Shown here piece by piece: positions 11,611 through 25,200 of a stretch of 64,000 bases of DNA. The first letter of the stretch is position 1. Each line of letters opens with the position of its first letter. The notes under the pieces are model-generated. The model searched no databases. It had not been told where the DNA came from and saw only the letters and a program-made list of their open reading frames with translations. The translations under genes and the position numbers were made by a program. The stretch comes from Pterobdella sp. o SKG-2022 (taxonomy: Eukaryota > Annelida > Clitellata > Hirudinida > Piscicolidae), in NCBI GenBank assembly GCA_964035795.1, contig OZ038322.1, forward strand, positions 11,734,038 through 11,798,037, read 5' to 3'.

Positions 11611-14600
11611 TTATTCTAGGATGGCAAACTCGCAAACACAATCAAACAACCAAGAAGGGGTGACATAGCATAACTTTCTGTTTATGAACCTATATTTAAC
11701 ATTCTCCAAAGAGTTCTTGACTTTGTTTCTATTTTTATCACCGTTACTACTAGTATCATCGTCGTCTCCAAGCTTACTTACATCTGCCATTTCATTATCA
11801 TTATCATTATCTTCTTGTTTAAATTTATTAGTATTATCATCATCGTCTTTAACACTGGCTACTACTACAAAGTAACAACAATGGGCAAACTTTGATGGGT
11901 TGTTGGCGTGGTGCGGTACAGTGTTCGTTAAAGATTCTTCCAAGGCTAAACCTACTGATTTGCGTGCATGCTTATTAAGTGAAGTATTAGCGTCAAAGTG
12001 AATCTCATCATCAGTGACTTTATCGTTTGTATTACCATGATAATTATCGATGTTTTTTGCCTTTGGCTCCCTACTTAACAAACGACCAGAACCATATGAG
12101 ATCAGCTTTTGAAGCTCCGACCTCAACTTTGAGTTGTTTTTCTTCTTTGAGAGGTTTGGACGGATGTAGAAATTGCATCCGTCAAAGAGACGAGGGAGCT
12201 GGTGGAGTGAAATACCAGGTAGCATTTTATGTCTCAATTAGTATGATTATCACCTATATAAAAGCTATGACTCTTGAAGGTTGAAGTAAAAAAATAATAA
12301 TTTTTTATAAGGTTTCCTCCATTTATAATATATCAAACAAACTAAAAAACTTATAAACAAACACCTGTAAAACTTCGTTGTTCCTGGCCTTAAAGGGAAT
12401 TGAATAAAAAGACTGGTAATCCATAATCTCACCAGTCTTACCATTTTTAACACAAGATACCACTTCATAATCCTCTTCCTCCACCCATTCTCCCTTGTTC
12501 ACACAAGCCTCAAGCCCTTGACGTTCGAAAAAGCATTTAAAGTATTCAATTCAACATACATGTAAAACTGTAATACAACAGTTCAAAATATTATGCAAAT
12601 CAGACATAAAACGTCATTTAATCACAAAACACAAGATAGATGTAATGAAGTACATTGGATGTTGATGATCCACTTTCCAAGAAGTAGTCCAGCCAGATAC
12701 TTGAATGTCCTCACGGCATTGTTTCCTTTCACCACCACATGAGTCACTGTTAATCAATTAATTTATCATTAACCAATAGATTTCAATCATTTAAATTATT
12801 GCTCCTAACCTTGCTCTGTGAACTCGTCTATCATCACCCAGTTAAGATTCTGAACTGAACTAATTATCCATTCTTTCACTGGCTCGTCAAACCCTGAACA
12901 CGTGACAACCACATTTTGCTTCGTTGATACCTGCCTTTTTGCCTTTGAAGAAAATAATTTGAATTTGGTTTTATCATTGGTTAGAAACACAAAAAAACAA
13001 AATTTGAAGATTTTAGTTTTAATTTCGAAAGCTTACTAGATTCATTGCATCTAAAAATAGCAAATATAAAAAATTATTTTTTAGAAAAATGCTTGAACGA
13101 TAAAAAGAAAAGCGTAAAAAATTACAATTTTAATAAGTATACAACAAGTCCAAAGCTTCATACAATTATGATAATAGTAATCATAGACATTTCTGAGTTT
13201 AGGTAGTAACAGGAACGAATAATGAAATGGAGGAAAGCTAAACATTCTACAATTGTTTGAATTATCAACACCATCATTCAAGTTGATATATCTCACCATG
13301 GGAGAGTGGTGGTTGATTGGTGAGAAGGGGAGGCAAGCTCGGGAATGGTTCTATATGTTTTATGATATAACTCCAATAATGAATTATTAAAATAAAATAA
13401 GTAAGTGAAAACTATAATTCCAACTAATTTAGACTGAGCTTTTTTAAATTGATTATAATTTTTAAAATAATGAATGAGACAAAGAAGTTAGAGATGAATG
13501 AATCATATCATAAGTTCAATGATAATCATTGCATGGAACAAGATTTAAAAGTAAGAGAAAGTGAAAAGCTAGATAGCTTGGACAAGCAAAACGGTAAGCC
13601 ATTGTTATAAAATAAGCGTATCATTGAAAATGTCTATGATAGGACCATGAGGGGTGTAAGACAAATAACCATTTGAAAAGGAGAAAATGCTGAACTTCTA
13701 TTCAGTGCTCTATGATTACATACTTTTTCAGTCAAATGCCCACCTTCAAAAGGTCTATCATCTCCTTGGAGCTTGCCAAGTTGAAGCAGGTTTCTCCCTT
13801 GACAGTCCTGTGTGCATGGTGCTAGCTTCAAACAAAAGTTTATGATGCAATGAATAACGCATCATATTTCCATATAGTTATTAAATTTTGAAATCTTCAA
13901 ATACAATCTTTATTGATACCTTTCTTCAAAATATGGAAAAAATCAACATAACATACATCCTAAATATTAAATATAATGAATCTCAATAAAATTTCAAATT
14001 TTAGATACTTCAAACAAGACCCCATAATTCCACTCTTCATCACAAGATCAAAACCACATCAACCTCTGGTTCAAGTCCGCTCCCTTGTCCATCAACAATT
14101 TCACCACCTCCAGATGGTCCTGCTCCACCGCATCATGCGTCGCTGTGTAGTTACCACAACCTGACCATATAAAATACAATTTGATGAAGTTTTAAAGCTT
14201 AAAAATCTCCATCATCTATGTTTAGCATCTGGTTACCATAATTTTGGAACTACACTTAGAGATTTTAATATCTAGTAAATAATAACCACTCTATTAGATA
14301 TTTTCCGTCTCCCTCCTTTCCCTCACCCAGCCCCAGATTATAATCCAAAATAACATAAGCAAACCAGTTTGATGGATGTTGCACGAAGGGTGATTCAACA
14401 ACAAGCGAACAACCTCTACATGACCATGGTTGCAGGCCTCATGCTATGGTATGTGTGTATGTTCTTGATTAGAGTCTTTAATATCATCATGAATAGCTGA
14501 CACTCATTCCAATCAAGATTTACTTACAAAAATGATGATTTTAGAATAACTATTATAATATGGAATGCTGGAAGAACTTTAACCACAATAATTAAAAACT

Positions 14601-16474
14601 AATCTATTTTAGATTGAAGATTTTCAAGAGTAAAAAACCAAAAATGGACTTAATGGTAAAATTTCTCAAGATGCTTGAGATGTACCAAACTCCTCATTAT
14701 AAACGTAAATAACTTGATAAAAATATCACTGAAGGAATGTTAAATGGTATATACACACAGTTACACATCTAACCAATGAGGTCCAGCCAGCATAATCCTT
14801 TGCATTAACATCACATCCTGATGATAACAACTCTTTAACTTTCTTTGTGTCTCCCTGTTATTCATTATATCTATTAAATTTATTCTAAACATAATAACTG
14901 GTTAATGGCTTTAATGTATTTCTTATATATTTTATATAACACATAGTTTGGCATGTATTTGCGGAAACAATGCAGTTTTTTAAGCATTACGAGAATATAA
15001 GATTATTTTATAGCAAAGAACTTTGAGCTTGAGTGATGGTGTTAGAATGATTTGTGAGTTTCATGTATGGGAATTATATCAGGTTGATATAGTCTTAATT
15101 TATTGATTAAGAAATAGACCTTGATACAAGCCAAGTGAAGTTCAGTTTCTCCTTTTCTGTTCTTCTTCATTCCTCCTTTCATTTTTCCATCTATCTTTTT
15201 GTTATTTGTTGCACTACTACTTTTGATAATACTGGTTTTATTGATGTCCTTTGTTGAACTTTTGTCTTTCTTTTCTCTTTTTATAGTCTTATTTTGTTTT
15301 ATACCCATTTCTTTTTTAACTTTTTTGATAAATTCTATATTATGTATTTTATTTTTCTTTTTTTGTTCACTTTTCAACATTTCTTCATCTGCTTCTTTTT
15401 TAATGCTCACTCCGACAATAGTTTCTTCATTTTCTCTTTTTATTTTTTTAACAATTGGACTTAAATGAGACAAATCAGATCTTTTTCTTCTCTTTTTTGT
15501 CTTCAACTCTTTTATTTCCTCAGATCTATTTTTAAGCTTATTTTTCTTCTTAATTTCTTTCAACTCTTTTAGTTGTCTATTGGCGTTTTTATCAATGTTC
15601 TTATTATTTTTTGTAATTTTACCTTCAGATTGAGGAGTATTATTGACATCACAACTGTCTTCAAACCTCAAACCTTCATCCAATGTTTTGCCTTCTAATG
15701 AACTCTTCATGTTTGATAGTTGTGTAAGCTTTAGACTATTCTCTTCATTTTCACTTTGTTCTTGGCAAAGGAGGTTAATTTTTTCAACCATTCTAACACA
15801 TTTTGCATAAACCTTCATTTAAGAAATTAAAGTTATAATTACAGAAAAAAAATCAAGCTAAAAAAATTTATAACTTAATGAAACCATAGTCCAAATGCTT
15901 TTTGCATAAATTATGCCAAAAAAAACTACAAATGAACATATAATAAATGAAAATTTTACATAAAAATTAATTTATACATATAGATCAATAGGATTAAGCA
16001 AAAGCTACCAAACTACAACATACAACAAATGTGACAAACACCTTTTCAACTGAAAGAGCCTCGTGCAGCTCTTCTCCACACTTTAGACACATCCCATTCA
16101 AGCTACATGAACTGATTATATTTAATATACTTTTATATTGTTTTTAAAAACTAATCAACCTTTTCGAGAATTAAATTACTTTTAAAAGTAAGCGTTTATT
16201 TTATAAAAACTAATGACAATCACCATGATCTAAAAAACAAACCTGCAAAAATAACGTTGGCAGCAGGTGGATACCTTTGTCACTTGAGCACAATCACTTT
16301 ATGAATTGAAATGATTTGAATTAAATATATGCATACTCATATTTACCTGAGAACTATAATGGATAAAGTATGAAAATAAGGTTTCAACCATTTATAACAT
16401 TTAAGAAGCTCCATTAACTCAATCAGAGCTTTTTTCGTTCTTGAAAACATTTTATCTCCGCTTTTAATTTTCAT
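11611..16474 (-). CDS. BARD1: BRCA1-associated RING domain protein 1 (BARD1)
   Basis: Nuclear partner of BRCA1 in a ubiquitin ligase that acts on nucleosomes in homologous recombination. Exons in transcript order: 16389-16474, 16243-16296, 16042-16111, 15120-15812, 14774-14854, 14365-14443, 14064-14160, 13744-13807, 12810-12942, 12654-12746, 12365-12516, 11611-12198. All eleven junctions keep phase and the sum is 2190 bp, 729 aa (human 777). RING: LLKCYKC, then CCQRYFCSSC and MCLKCGEEL. Exon 4 encodes a K-rich, NLS-like spacer that starts with VEKINLLC and ends in the first ankyrin unit (GETELHLACIK). Ankyrin units continue over exons 5-8 (KELLSSGCDVNAKDYAGWT; HEACNHGHVEVVRLLL; VVKLLMDKGADLNQR). 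BRCT1: VVVTCSGF to THVVVKGNNAVRTFKYLAG and WIINIQWLEACV. BRCT2: LPRLFDGCNFYI, GSGRLLSREPKAK, WLFDCVCEF. The chosen start is the ATG just before the RING; an earlier in-frame ATG is possible. Confidence 0.95.
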
Positions 16475-18005
16475 TTTAGAAGCAAGAAAAATCAGAAATG
16501 TGTAATTAAGGCTGTACAATATTTCCCATTCCTTATTATAATTAAAGAGCCCGCGCGATTCTTTGTAAATACTCACGAGGTTGGCGCTTTTTAATAAAGT
16601 AAGTAAGATAAAATCATTTAAAACATTCCTTTTATTTTTTCTTTAACAAATATAACATTAAAACGAATAAGTTTACTAATTATATTAGTATTGACTAGTT
16701 TTACAAAATTTCACAACTTTTCAAAAATTTTAACAATTATTTTCAAAAATAGTTTTTCCATCTTATCGGAATAGTCGCGCTGTTTTAGAGTTTGTTTAAT
16801 GCACGTTTCGTGCTTTTTGCTTCTGAATGAAGGATAATAATAAAAAAAAATAAAGAATAATTATATAATTACACTGCTATAAGATTATACATAATTGAAT
16901 TTTATGATATTTTTGTCATTTGTATAATTTTATAGTAATGAAATTTTTAGTGATACAACTCTTTAAAACATCATGAAGAATTCCAATGGCCTCAAAATCA
17001 AACACGTTTTTTTTCAAAAAAAATAAACAGAACAATCCGAAGACAAATCAAGTTTTTGTAGAGTGAATAATTTTGCACTCAATTTGAACTTCTGCTGCGA
17101 AATTGCCATTTTGATTTTAGATTAACTTTTAAGACCTGCATTAGACGTCTGCCGCCATGATTTTTCTGACACCAATCTTTATCTTTGGAATTTCAAGTCT
17201 TTCTGAAAGACTTGAGAGTTCAACATTAATTAAGTCGACCATTCTGTCGTTCCTAACTGGGGTTTCGATTGCGCATTTGATAGGTTTCACAGGGCGCGAC
17301 TCCATGTGGACAAAAAAGCTTAAAAATCACACTAAAAATAAAACAGTACAGAACATTGTTGTATTATTTTTCTAAGCAATTGCAAAAATAAAAAAATATC
17401 GCATGTGTCTCCAACGGAATGTTGAAAAATCAAATATGTAATTTAAACAAAATTAATATTCTATTAAACATACAGTCTCTAATGATAACACTAAGCGAAC
17501 AAAAAACTATGATAGTGAAATTGGTTTCATTTGAACATGTCTCGGAAATATTCTGTTTCTACAATTTCTCGAAAGTTGGTGTGATGCCCACGAAAGAATA
17601 AAGGAAAACAGATGGAATGATTTTTTCAATTTTTTCGAGATTTAAATCTAAATTCTTCAACCTTCTTTCTTTGTTGAAAGGTGTCAAATGAAGATAGAAA
17701 ATTTCTTAAAGATAAAACTAAATAAGTCGTAACGTGGTTGAGTATTATGTTGTGAGGGCTATGATGGGCTTCGGGATAGGCTCTCATGATTTTAATTATT
17801 AATTGATTTTGAAGTAGTTACAACCTTTAGATGTGGTGAGTTGATGGCGTTATGAAGGAGAAACGGAAACGGATTATTTACATAAAATGACGACAAAGAA
17901 GCACAAAAATTAGATCGAAGGAATGAATTCGAATTTGGTCTATGCAAAATTTGGAACGAAACACTTTGAAATTGTGAGTAAAATTAATAAAAATATTTGA
18001 GACTT
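16475..18005. other. Intergenic sp. between BARD1 and lectin/CUB/Sushi gene
   Basis: About 1.5 kb, AT-rich. It contains the small minus-strand ORF 17141-17305 described separately and should hold the BARD1 promoter and 5' UTR. No other feature was recognised. Confidence 0.5.
17141..17305 (-). CDS. Small ORF, 54 aa, unknown
   Basis: The ATG is at 17305 and the stop TAA at 17141-17143. The predicted peptide begins MESRPVKPIKCAIETPVRND and ends RKIMAADV; it is mildly charged, with no signal peptide or membrane segment. GC content is visibly higher than in the flanks, which is why I list it. It sits about 670 bp upstream of the BARD1 ATG on the same strand, so it could be an independent small protein, a first coding exon, or a long upstream ORF in the BARD1 leader; a GTCTTA donor-like site follows just after the stop. 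An 11-bp inverted repeat with one spacer base (17194-17216) lies inside it. I do not recognise any family. Confidence 0.3.
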   Translation of the reverse strand: MESRPVKPIKCAIETPVRNDRMVDLINVELSSLSERLEIPKIKIGVRKIMAADV

Positions 18006-21000
18006 TTATGTTGGGTTGTCATAACTTGTGCAATAGGCATTCATCCTGCTGTTTTTCCAACTGTGTGCAGTAGTGTTAGTAGTAGCGCAATCACAGTGGG
18101 TAGAAGGAGGAGGGGGAGGTGGTAGGGTTGTTGTAGTGGCATAAAATGAAGGGTTATTATTAGAAGATAGTGTTTGATAATGTTGGGGATTTTGTATGTT
18201 TTTTTGCATTTTCATGAGCTGTTGTTTTTGATAAATTTGTTGTTTTTGTTGATAAAGTTGTTTTTGTTGTTGAAAATTTAGTTGTTTTGGCTGATAATAT
18301 TCTTGATGAGGTCGGTGAGTGTAAGTGTTAAAGTGAGACTGCATTTTGCTTTGTTGTGTGTTGTATAAACTGCAGAAGTTTTGTTGAGAGTTGACAAGAT
18401 CAACATTACAAAGAGGATCAGCCTCCTTACACACAATATTATCAACATCTACGTTCAAGTCTACATTACAACCAACACATTTTCTTGGTCTTTGCGTCAT
18501 TATTTCATTGTTGTAGTTATCTAAATTATCGTTGCTACTGTTGTTGTTGATATTGTTGTTGTAATTGTTACTGTTGTTACTGTTACTTCTGCTAATGCGT
18601 TGCACTTTGTCGGCAGCCGTGTATATTGTCGTTTGGTTGTTCGTGTACCTCTTTCTGTGTCTGTTGATGTATTTGCTAATATATTTTAAAGGGTTTGAAG
18701 CGGAATCAAAATGATTATGCAGAAAGTATTTATAGCTTTATAAAACAACTTATGTTAACTAAAAGCTTTGTAAAACATTGAATGATAGCGTGTAAAACAT
18801 TGGTGGTGCGTGCTTGACATGATTAACTGAACTGTGTGCTATCTATTGCGCGAATTCCAAGGTATTTTAAATGAAAAAAATTACATAATTAATTGTTAGA
18901 ATTTGTGGTTTTACAACTGTGTAAGTATGCCGCATGAATAAGTAATGAAAGTCACTAAAATTGAGCGCTTTTATGCCTCAAAATACTCTCATGGCATCGT
19001 AATAACAGACTTAATTCTGACTGAGCAGCAGATGAAAATGAGGTGTTGTTGTGTGTGTGTGTTTTAAACGAGGGTTCAAGAATTTTCCAGCTTATAATCT
19101 CTTGTTTTTGTGTTTAAATGTTGTCAACATTCAATGTAGTTTCAGAGCTGATATTTGATATATTTTTTCATATCCAATTTTGAAATGAAAAATGCACTGA
19201 TGATCAAATCATTTTAGGCAAACAGAATTTTTGATTGAAATTGTCTCCTATTCACGACGTTGTTTGTTTTCTGTTCTGCCAACTATTCGTACATTCTGTA
19301 AATGCTTTGCAAACTTCACGTTTTCCCCTTTTCAAATTAATATTATTTCAACTGTCGAGTAAGAAAAATTCGAATGTTCAATATTTGTAAAAAAATTAGG
19401 TCCAAACTTTTTTTCATATTAAAATTTTTTAAGGAATTCATAATAAACATTGCTTAATACAGCAAAATTATCTTAATAATGACATCATCAAAACAGCCTT
19501 GAGTTTTGGTGCACTGTTATTGGTAACATTTGCAAAACTAATCAGCGTAATCACTTCATATTTTCGACGTGCCTTACAAAATGACGTGATCAAGAACAAA
19601 TACAGCCATGCATAGTATGTTTCTTCGTTTGCTTTTTGAATAATTGCTCCAATTATAATCATTACTTTAGAAAAATCCTTCTGTCGTTTTGCAAATTTCA
19701 CTTCTATTATTATTGATATAATCTATTTGGGGAAAATTTTGAGTAAAAAATATTTGTATATGTTATTTTCCAAAAGTAAAATCACATTGATTACGTTGTG
19801 AAATTTATTTTCAGCGTGCTTTGAAAAAAATAACTCAGTTTTATATGCTTTTTACATAAAAACCTACCAAAAAAATTTTTGGTTGAATATTTAATAAAAA
19901 TTATTAATCTTTTATAATTTGTCTAAGAGAGAACCATAGTGTCACTTCTTCATTGATATATGCTTTCTTTTAACTTATATGACGCACCTGATTTGTGGTT
20001 TTGTGCAAAGAGGATTACAACTGTAATTAAAAGAGAGGTTTGACGAATAAAAATGGACTTATGCTTTAGTTTACAGCCGTATCTTAATCCATGAAAAGAG
20101 AAATAATCATTGATTATACCAGTAAATATAGTGTTCAAGGCTGTAGTACAATTTCACAGTAGCCGATTTTGGATTTCTTGACGATGACAGTTAATATAGT
20201 TAACGTACGTTTGATTAAAACGGTGTCTTCAAAACACATTGTAGCGCTATTAAAGCATAAATTTCAATTCAAGGAAGCATTAAATTTCATCTATATAGTG
20301 AGATTCCTACATCTATCCTACTGTATAAAACCATGCCACAGTATATGCCACATTATATTGAATAGACACATACACATTGATAATACCTTTTGAGAAACAT
20401 GACGAGAGCTCCTAAAAGCAAGACAGCCAACCCCATCAACATCGCTACACACAACACCACTCCTATAGCCATTCCTTAGTCGATTTTTGTTTCAAAATTT
20501 AAAAATTATAAGTGAGTTAAAGCATAAAAACCTATTGGAATAATAATAAAACATACCATGAGGTAGAGAAGGGGAACTATCACTGTCATCTAAGATGCCA
20601 AATAGGGCTGCTATGGAAGATAGGTGATGAGGTTAATGGTGATGAGGTTAATGGTGATGAGGTTAATGGTGATGAGGTTGATGGTGATGAGGTTAATGGT
20701 GATGAGGTTAATGGTGATGAGGTTAATGGTGATGAGGTTAATGGTGATGAGGTTAATGGTGATGAGGTTAATGGTGATGAGGTTAATGGTGATGAGGTTA
20801 ATGGTGATGAGGTTAATGGTGATGAGGTTAATGGTGATGAGGTTAATGGTGATGAGGTTAATGGTGATGAGGTTAATGGTGATGAGGTTGATTAAAAAAG
20901 CATTAAGAAAAACGCAGAGATTAAAATATTTAATTTTTTAAAAATAATGAATCCAAAACTTTTAAATGAATGCTTTTTGACATTTTTCCTAATCTTTAAT

Positions 21001-22100
21001 TTTTTATCAGTTTTAACTATTCTAGTGGGTTCTAACAATATTTTCTGGTTGTATTTACCAATTATGTAAATGAATGATCAAAACGTTCAATGTTGCAGTT
21101 ATCCATGTATCTTCTCACAAGATTCTTTGAACATTTGAATTAATTGCAAAAGTTCAAAAAAGAGTGCATATATTGTATACTACTTTAGCCACATTAATGG
21201 TGGTAGTACATCGTATTGACCTGATATGTGGCAGAATTTGATGAAGACATTAACAAATCATAGTTGGGCTGCCTTTTGATGATGTGATTCAAAGCTACAC
21301 TCTATTACATTAACTATTAAATATTTCTTTATGCATATATTTTATGTCATTCAACTTCTATTTATTTTATACATTTTATGTTAATTAAATTTGCTTTTTT
21401 TAAACGTACTTTATGTTAATAATAAATAAAAGTTCTTTATTGTGAAAAAATTTTGATCTAATATTCGTAACATGCATAGAGGAATTAAAACCAGGAGATA
21501 GTTAGTCTTATTTGTTAAAAAACCTGAAAGCTCCTTTCATCTAAAAGCTTTTGAGAAATAAGAGCATGCAAACATGAGGAGTTATGTTGTACTTCTAATC
21601 AAGTTTGCAGCAAGATTTCTATAGAAATATTTTTGACACTTCCATCAAAACCCCACCTTGAGATAATGCTGGAAAAGTTGAACAAAAAAAATAAAAATTT
21701 TGCATAAAAAATCTTATTTCTCAAACTTTAGTAATACAAATGATATCTGGATTGTCAGATCAAACGTAAAATTTCTTTTTGTCATCTTTGATGTGACAAA
21801 ACTACTTTTCATATTTCAATCTCATCATAAAACTCAAAATGCCTTCGATATTCAGAGAAAAAATTGTTTAACTGTGATATATTTGTTTCTTTTATATTTC
21901 GTAATCATCATCTTCAGTATCATCACTGTTATAAGTGCCATGATCCTCCTTATCACAATGGCCATCACCATCATCACCATCATTATCATCACCATCATCG
22001 TCATCGTCATCATCATCATCATCGTCATCATCATCATCATCATCATCATCATCGTCATCATCATCCTCATCCTCATCCTCATCCTCATTCTCATCCTCAG

Positions 22101-22139
<39 letters not shown>

Positions 22140-22159
22140 CATTCTCATCCTCAGCATCG

Positions 22160-22211
<52 letters not shown>

Positions 22212-25200
22212 CATCCTCATCATCATCATCATCGTCATCATCATCATCCTCATCATCGTCATCGTCATCATCATCGTCATCGTCATCGTCACCATCATTA
22301 TGATCACCATCGACATTCTCACCATCCATATCATCACCATCATTATGATCACCATCGGCATTCTCACCATCCATATCATCACCATCATTATCATCACCAT
22401 CGACATTCTCACCATCATTATCATCACCATCGACATTCTCACCATCATTATCATCACCATCGACATTCTCACCATCCATATCATCACCATCCATATCATC
22501 GCCATCATTATCATCACCATCGACATTCTCACCATCCATATCATCACCATCCATATCATCACCATCATTATCATCACCATCCATATCATCACCATCCATA
22601 TCATCAGCACCTTCAAGTTAACATCAAAGGGCAATCACATTGTTTCTTTTTTTTTGACGTCAAACACTTCAGAAAGGGTTTTCTCAAATTTAAAAAAAAA
22701 AATTTCTTTCAATTTTGATCGAATCCACTTTTGAAGTTGTGACGTCATCTTTTGTCACGTGAGCAATCATGGCGGGATTAAAGGCTTGTGTTGTGTTGAA
22801 ATGAAATACTGCGACGCGAGGTGGTAGTAGTGGGAGTATTATGAGTAATATAATTAAGAGCGGCCAAACAAGTATTAGCATAAAGAACCTCCTGGAGTAA
22901 TAATTGTGAGACTATAAATTGCATGCGTGAACTTATTTGTGGGGGGTAGTTGTAGTATCAATTGTGGAGATAGTAGTTGTATATAAAGACTACACAAAGA
23001 AGACGGAAGGAGTAGATCTATATGAGTGGGGGCAATGAAATATTGCCTTGAAATAAAAATATATAAAAAACAAAAAAACGCTTTGCTAATTAAAATAGTT
23101 TTTAAAAATCTCAAAAAATTGTATAATGGAGAAATGACGAAGTGAATGAAAAAGCTGGAGTAGGGTTAATTGAGATTGAGGAATTAATAAAGTTGATTGA
23201 TGAGTGTCTCCTTAGTTATGATCGCTTAACAGAAATAAGTAAAATAGTTTAACCAAAAAAAAAAAATAATAGAATGGAGCATAATAATCAACAAAAAAAT
23301 ATTAAAAAAAGAGAAAAATCGTGAAAGGTTGATAAGAAAAGAACTAATGAAATAATAGAAGTAACAGAAGACCCCATGAAAAATGTTTTGTATTCTATTT
23401 GGTGGCAGATGATGAATGATGGATCTAAAAACCCAAAAAATGAGACACGAAAGATGAAATATATTTGAAGAAAAAATATCAAAAAATATTTTTTTTAAAC
23501 GGCAAATATTTAAAAAAATGTTTTTGAAACAAAAAAAAATTATTTTGGTTTGAGAAATATGGGAAGGGAGATTTAAATAAAAAAGAAACAAGACAGCGGG
23601 ATGAAAAATGTTAAGCCTTTCGCATGTTCTAAACTGGATGTATGCATGGATAGGTAGATGAAGGAATGATAGGTTGGTAGATGGAAAAAAGATAAATGAT
23701 CAGATGAATAAAGAAATAAAAGAATGGGCAGTTGAATTAAAATGAATGGATAGATGGATGGATAGTGGTACAGGTATTTAAATAGAGAATTGAATAGATA
23801 TATAAATCTTCAGATGAAGGAATAAATAAGCGGAAAGATGAATATATACAAGGGTACATTGATAAATGAATAGATAAATATATAGATAACAAGTTTCAAA
23901 AAAAAACATTATATATTCTTGAAATGACATTTTAAATAAATGCATAGATAATTTAATTCCATCAAAGATGCCTGCTAATATAATTTTACGCATTAAAATA
24001 AATAAAAGATACTTAAAAGAGGAAGCACTAAAAAGTTTTATAAATGCTGGAAAAACGGATATAATTTAATTGATGAATGGATGGGTTTATGAGTGAATGG
24101 ATAGATGGATGAAGGGATAATGAGATGGATTCACGCATGAACAAAATGACGAATGGTTGGATAGAGAGAAAGATCATAACAGAGAAATGTAAAATGAACG
24201 AACAAATATAAGTTGGTTAGATAGTTAACGGGTGAATGTAAGATGGATGGTGGGAGGATTAAAAAAGTCGTGTTGAAATGACAGATTGGAAAAAGGTTCA
24301 CCGTTACAATTTAAACAAAACCTCGGAATAATGAATGGATAAATGGATAACATGATTTTGTTAATAGCGAAATAAAAAATAAAATGTTTAAAAATAATGA
24401 AAATACTTTTAAATATATTTTTTAAGCCCTTATGGCGGCACCTTGTGCACTTAAAACTTAATTTTAAAATAGTGAGTTCACAAACCTCTTCATTCCCAAG
24501 TTTTGAATAAAAAAATTTTTTTTGAAGATTTTTTATAAAAGAATGTGACTGTGTTTAAGTAAGAAAGGGATTGGGAGAAAATTTCTTAATTATAGGAATG
24601 CGAGATTTGTTGAACAGACGTCTCTTAAAAGGCTTGTTTCGTTTTCTGTTCGAGGGAAGCCAGAATCGAAAACAAACACGAAGAGTCGTTAAAATTGCAT
24701 TAGAAAGAGTCTACTAAAAAAAGAGAATAAAATCAATAGAAAAATAAAAATAATAGAATAGATAAAAATAAAAAAGAATAGATTTGATAGAAACGATAAA
24801 AACAGAAAAAAAAATTATTAAAAAAAATAAAAATGATAAAATGAAATATAATAAATCAAAAAACTGTCAATAATTCAGAAATAACACAGAGCACTTGCGA
24901 AGAACAAAAATAATTACTATTCGACATGCGTGAGACGATCTAAGACTCAATTAGAACCTTTTTCATCGTTGCTTTTTTTGATGAACTGATTAAAATGTTT
25001 GAACTTGAAAAATTATTTAAGAAAATGTTAAAAGTTGTTTTTGAGAAAACTTTTTCAAAAATTTATGGTGTAACATTTAAAACTGGGAATGTAAGTGAAA
25101 TTTTTAGTAAATAAATGAATTTTTTAAAATGTAGGGTACGTTTGAAATATTGCCTTGATTAGCAATATTCATGAAAACGTCATTAAAAGGGGTCATTTTT

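Noticed and set aside
15199..15468. 89-codon hydrophobic plus-strand frame
   Set aside because: It is the antisense of the lysine-rich BARD1 exon 4.
20624..20941. 105-codon frame of MRLMV repeats
   Set aside because: Translation of the 15-bp minisatellite.
21700..22734. Long His-, Asp-, Ile- and Met-rich frames on both strands
   Set aside because: All arise from the CAT-type satellite, no splice signals or family features.
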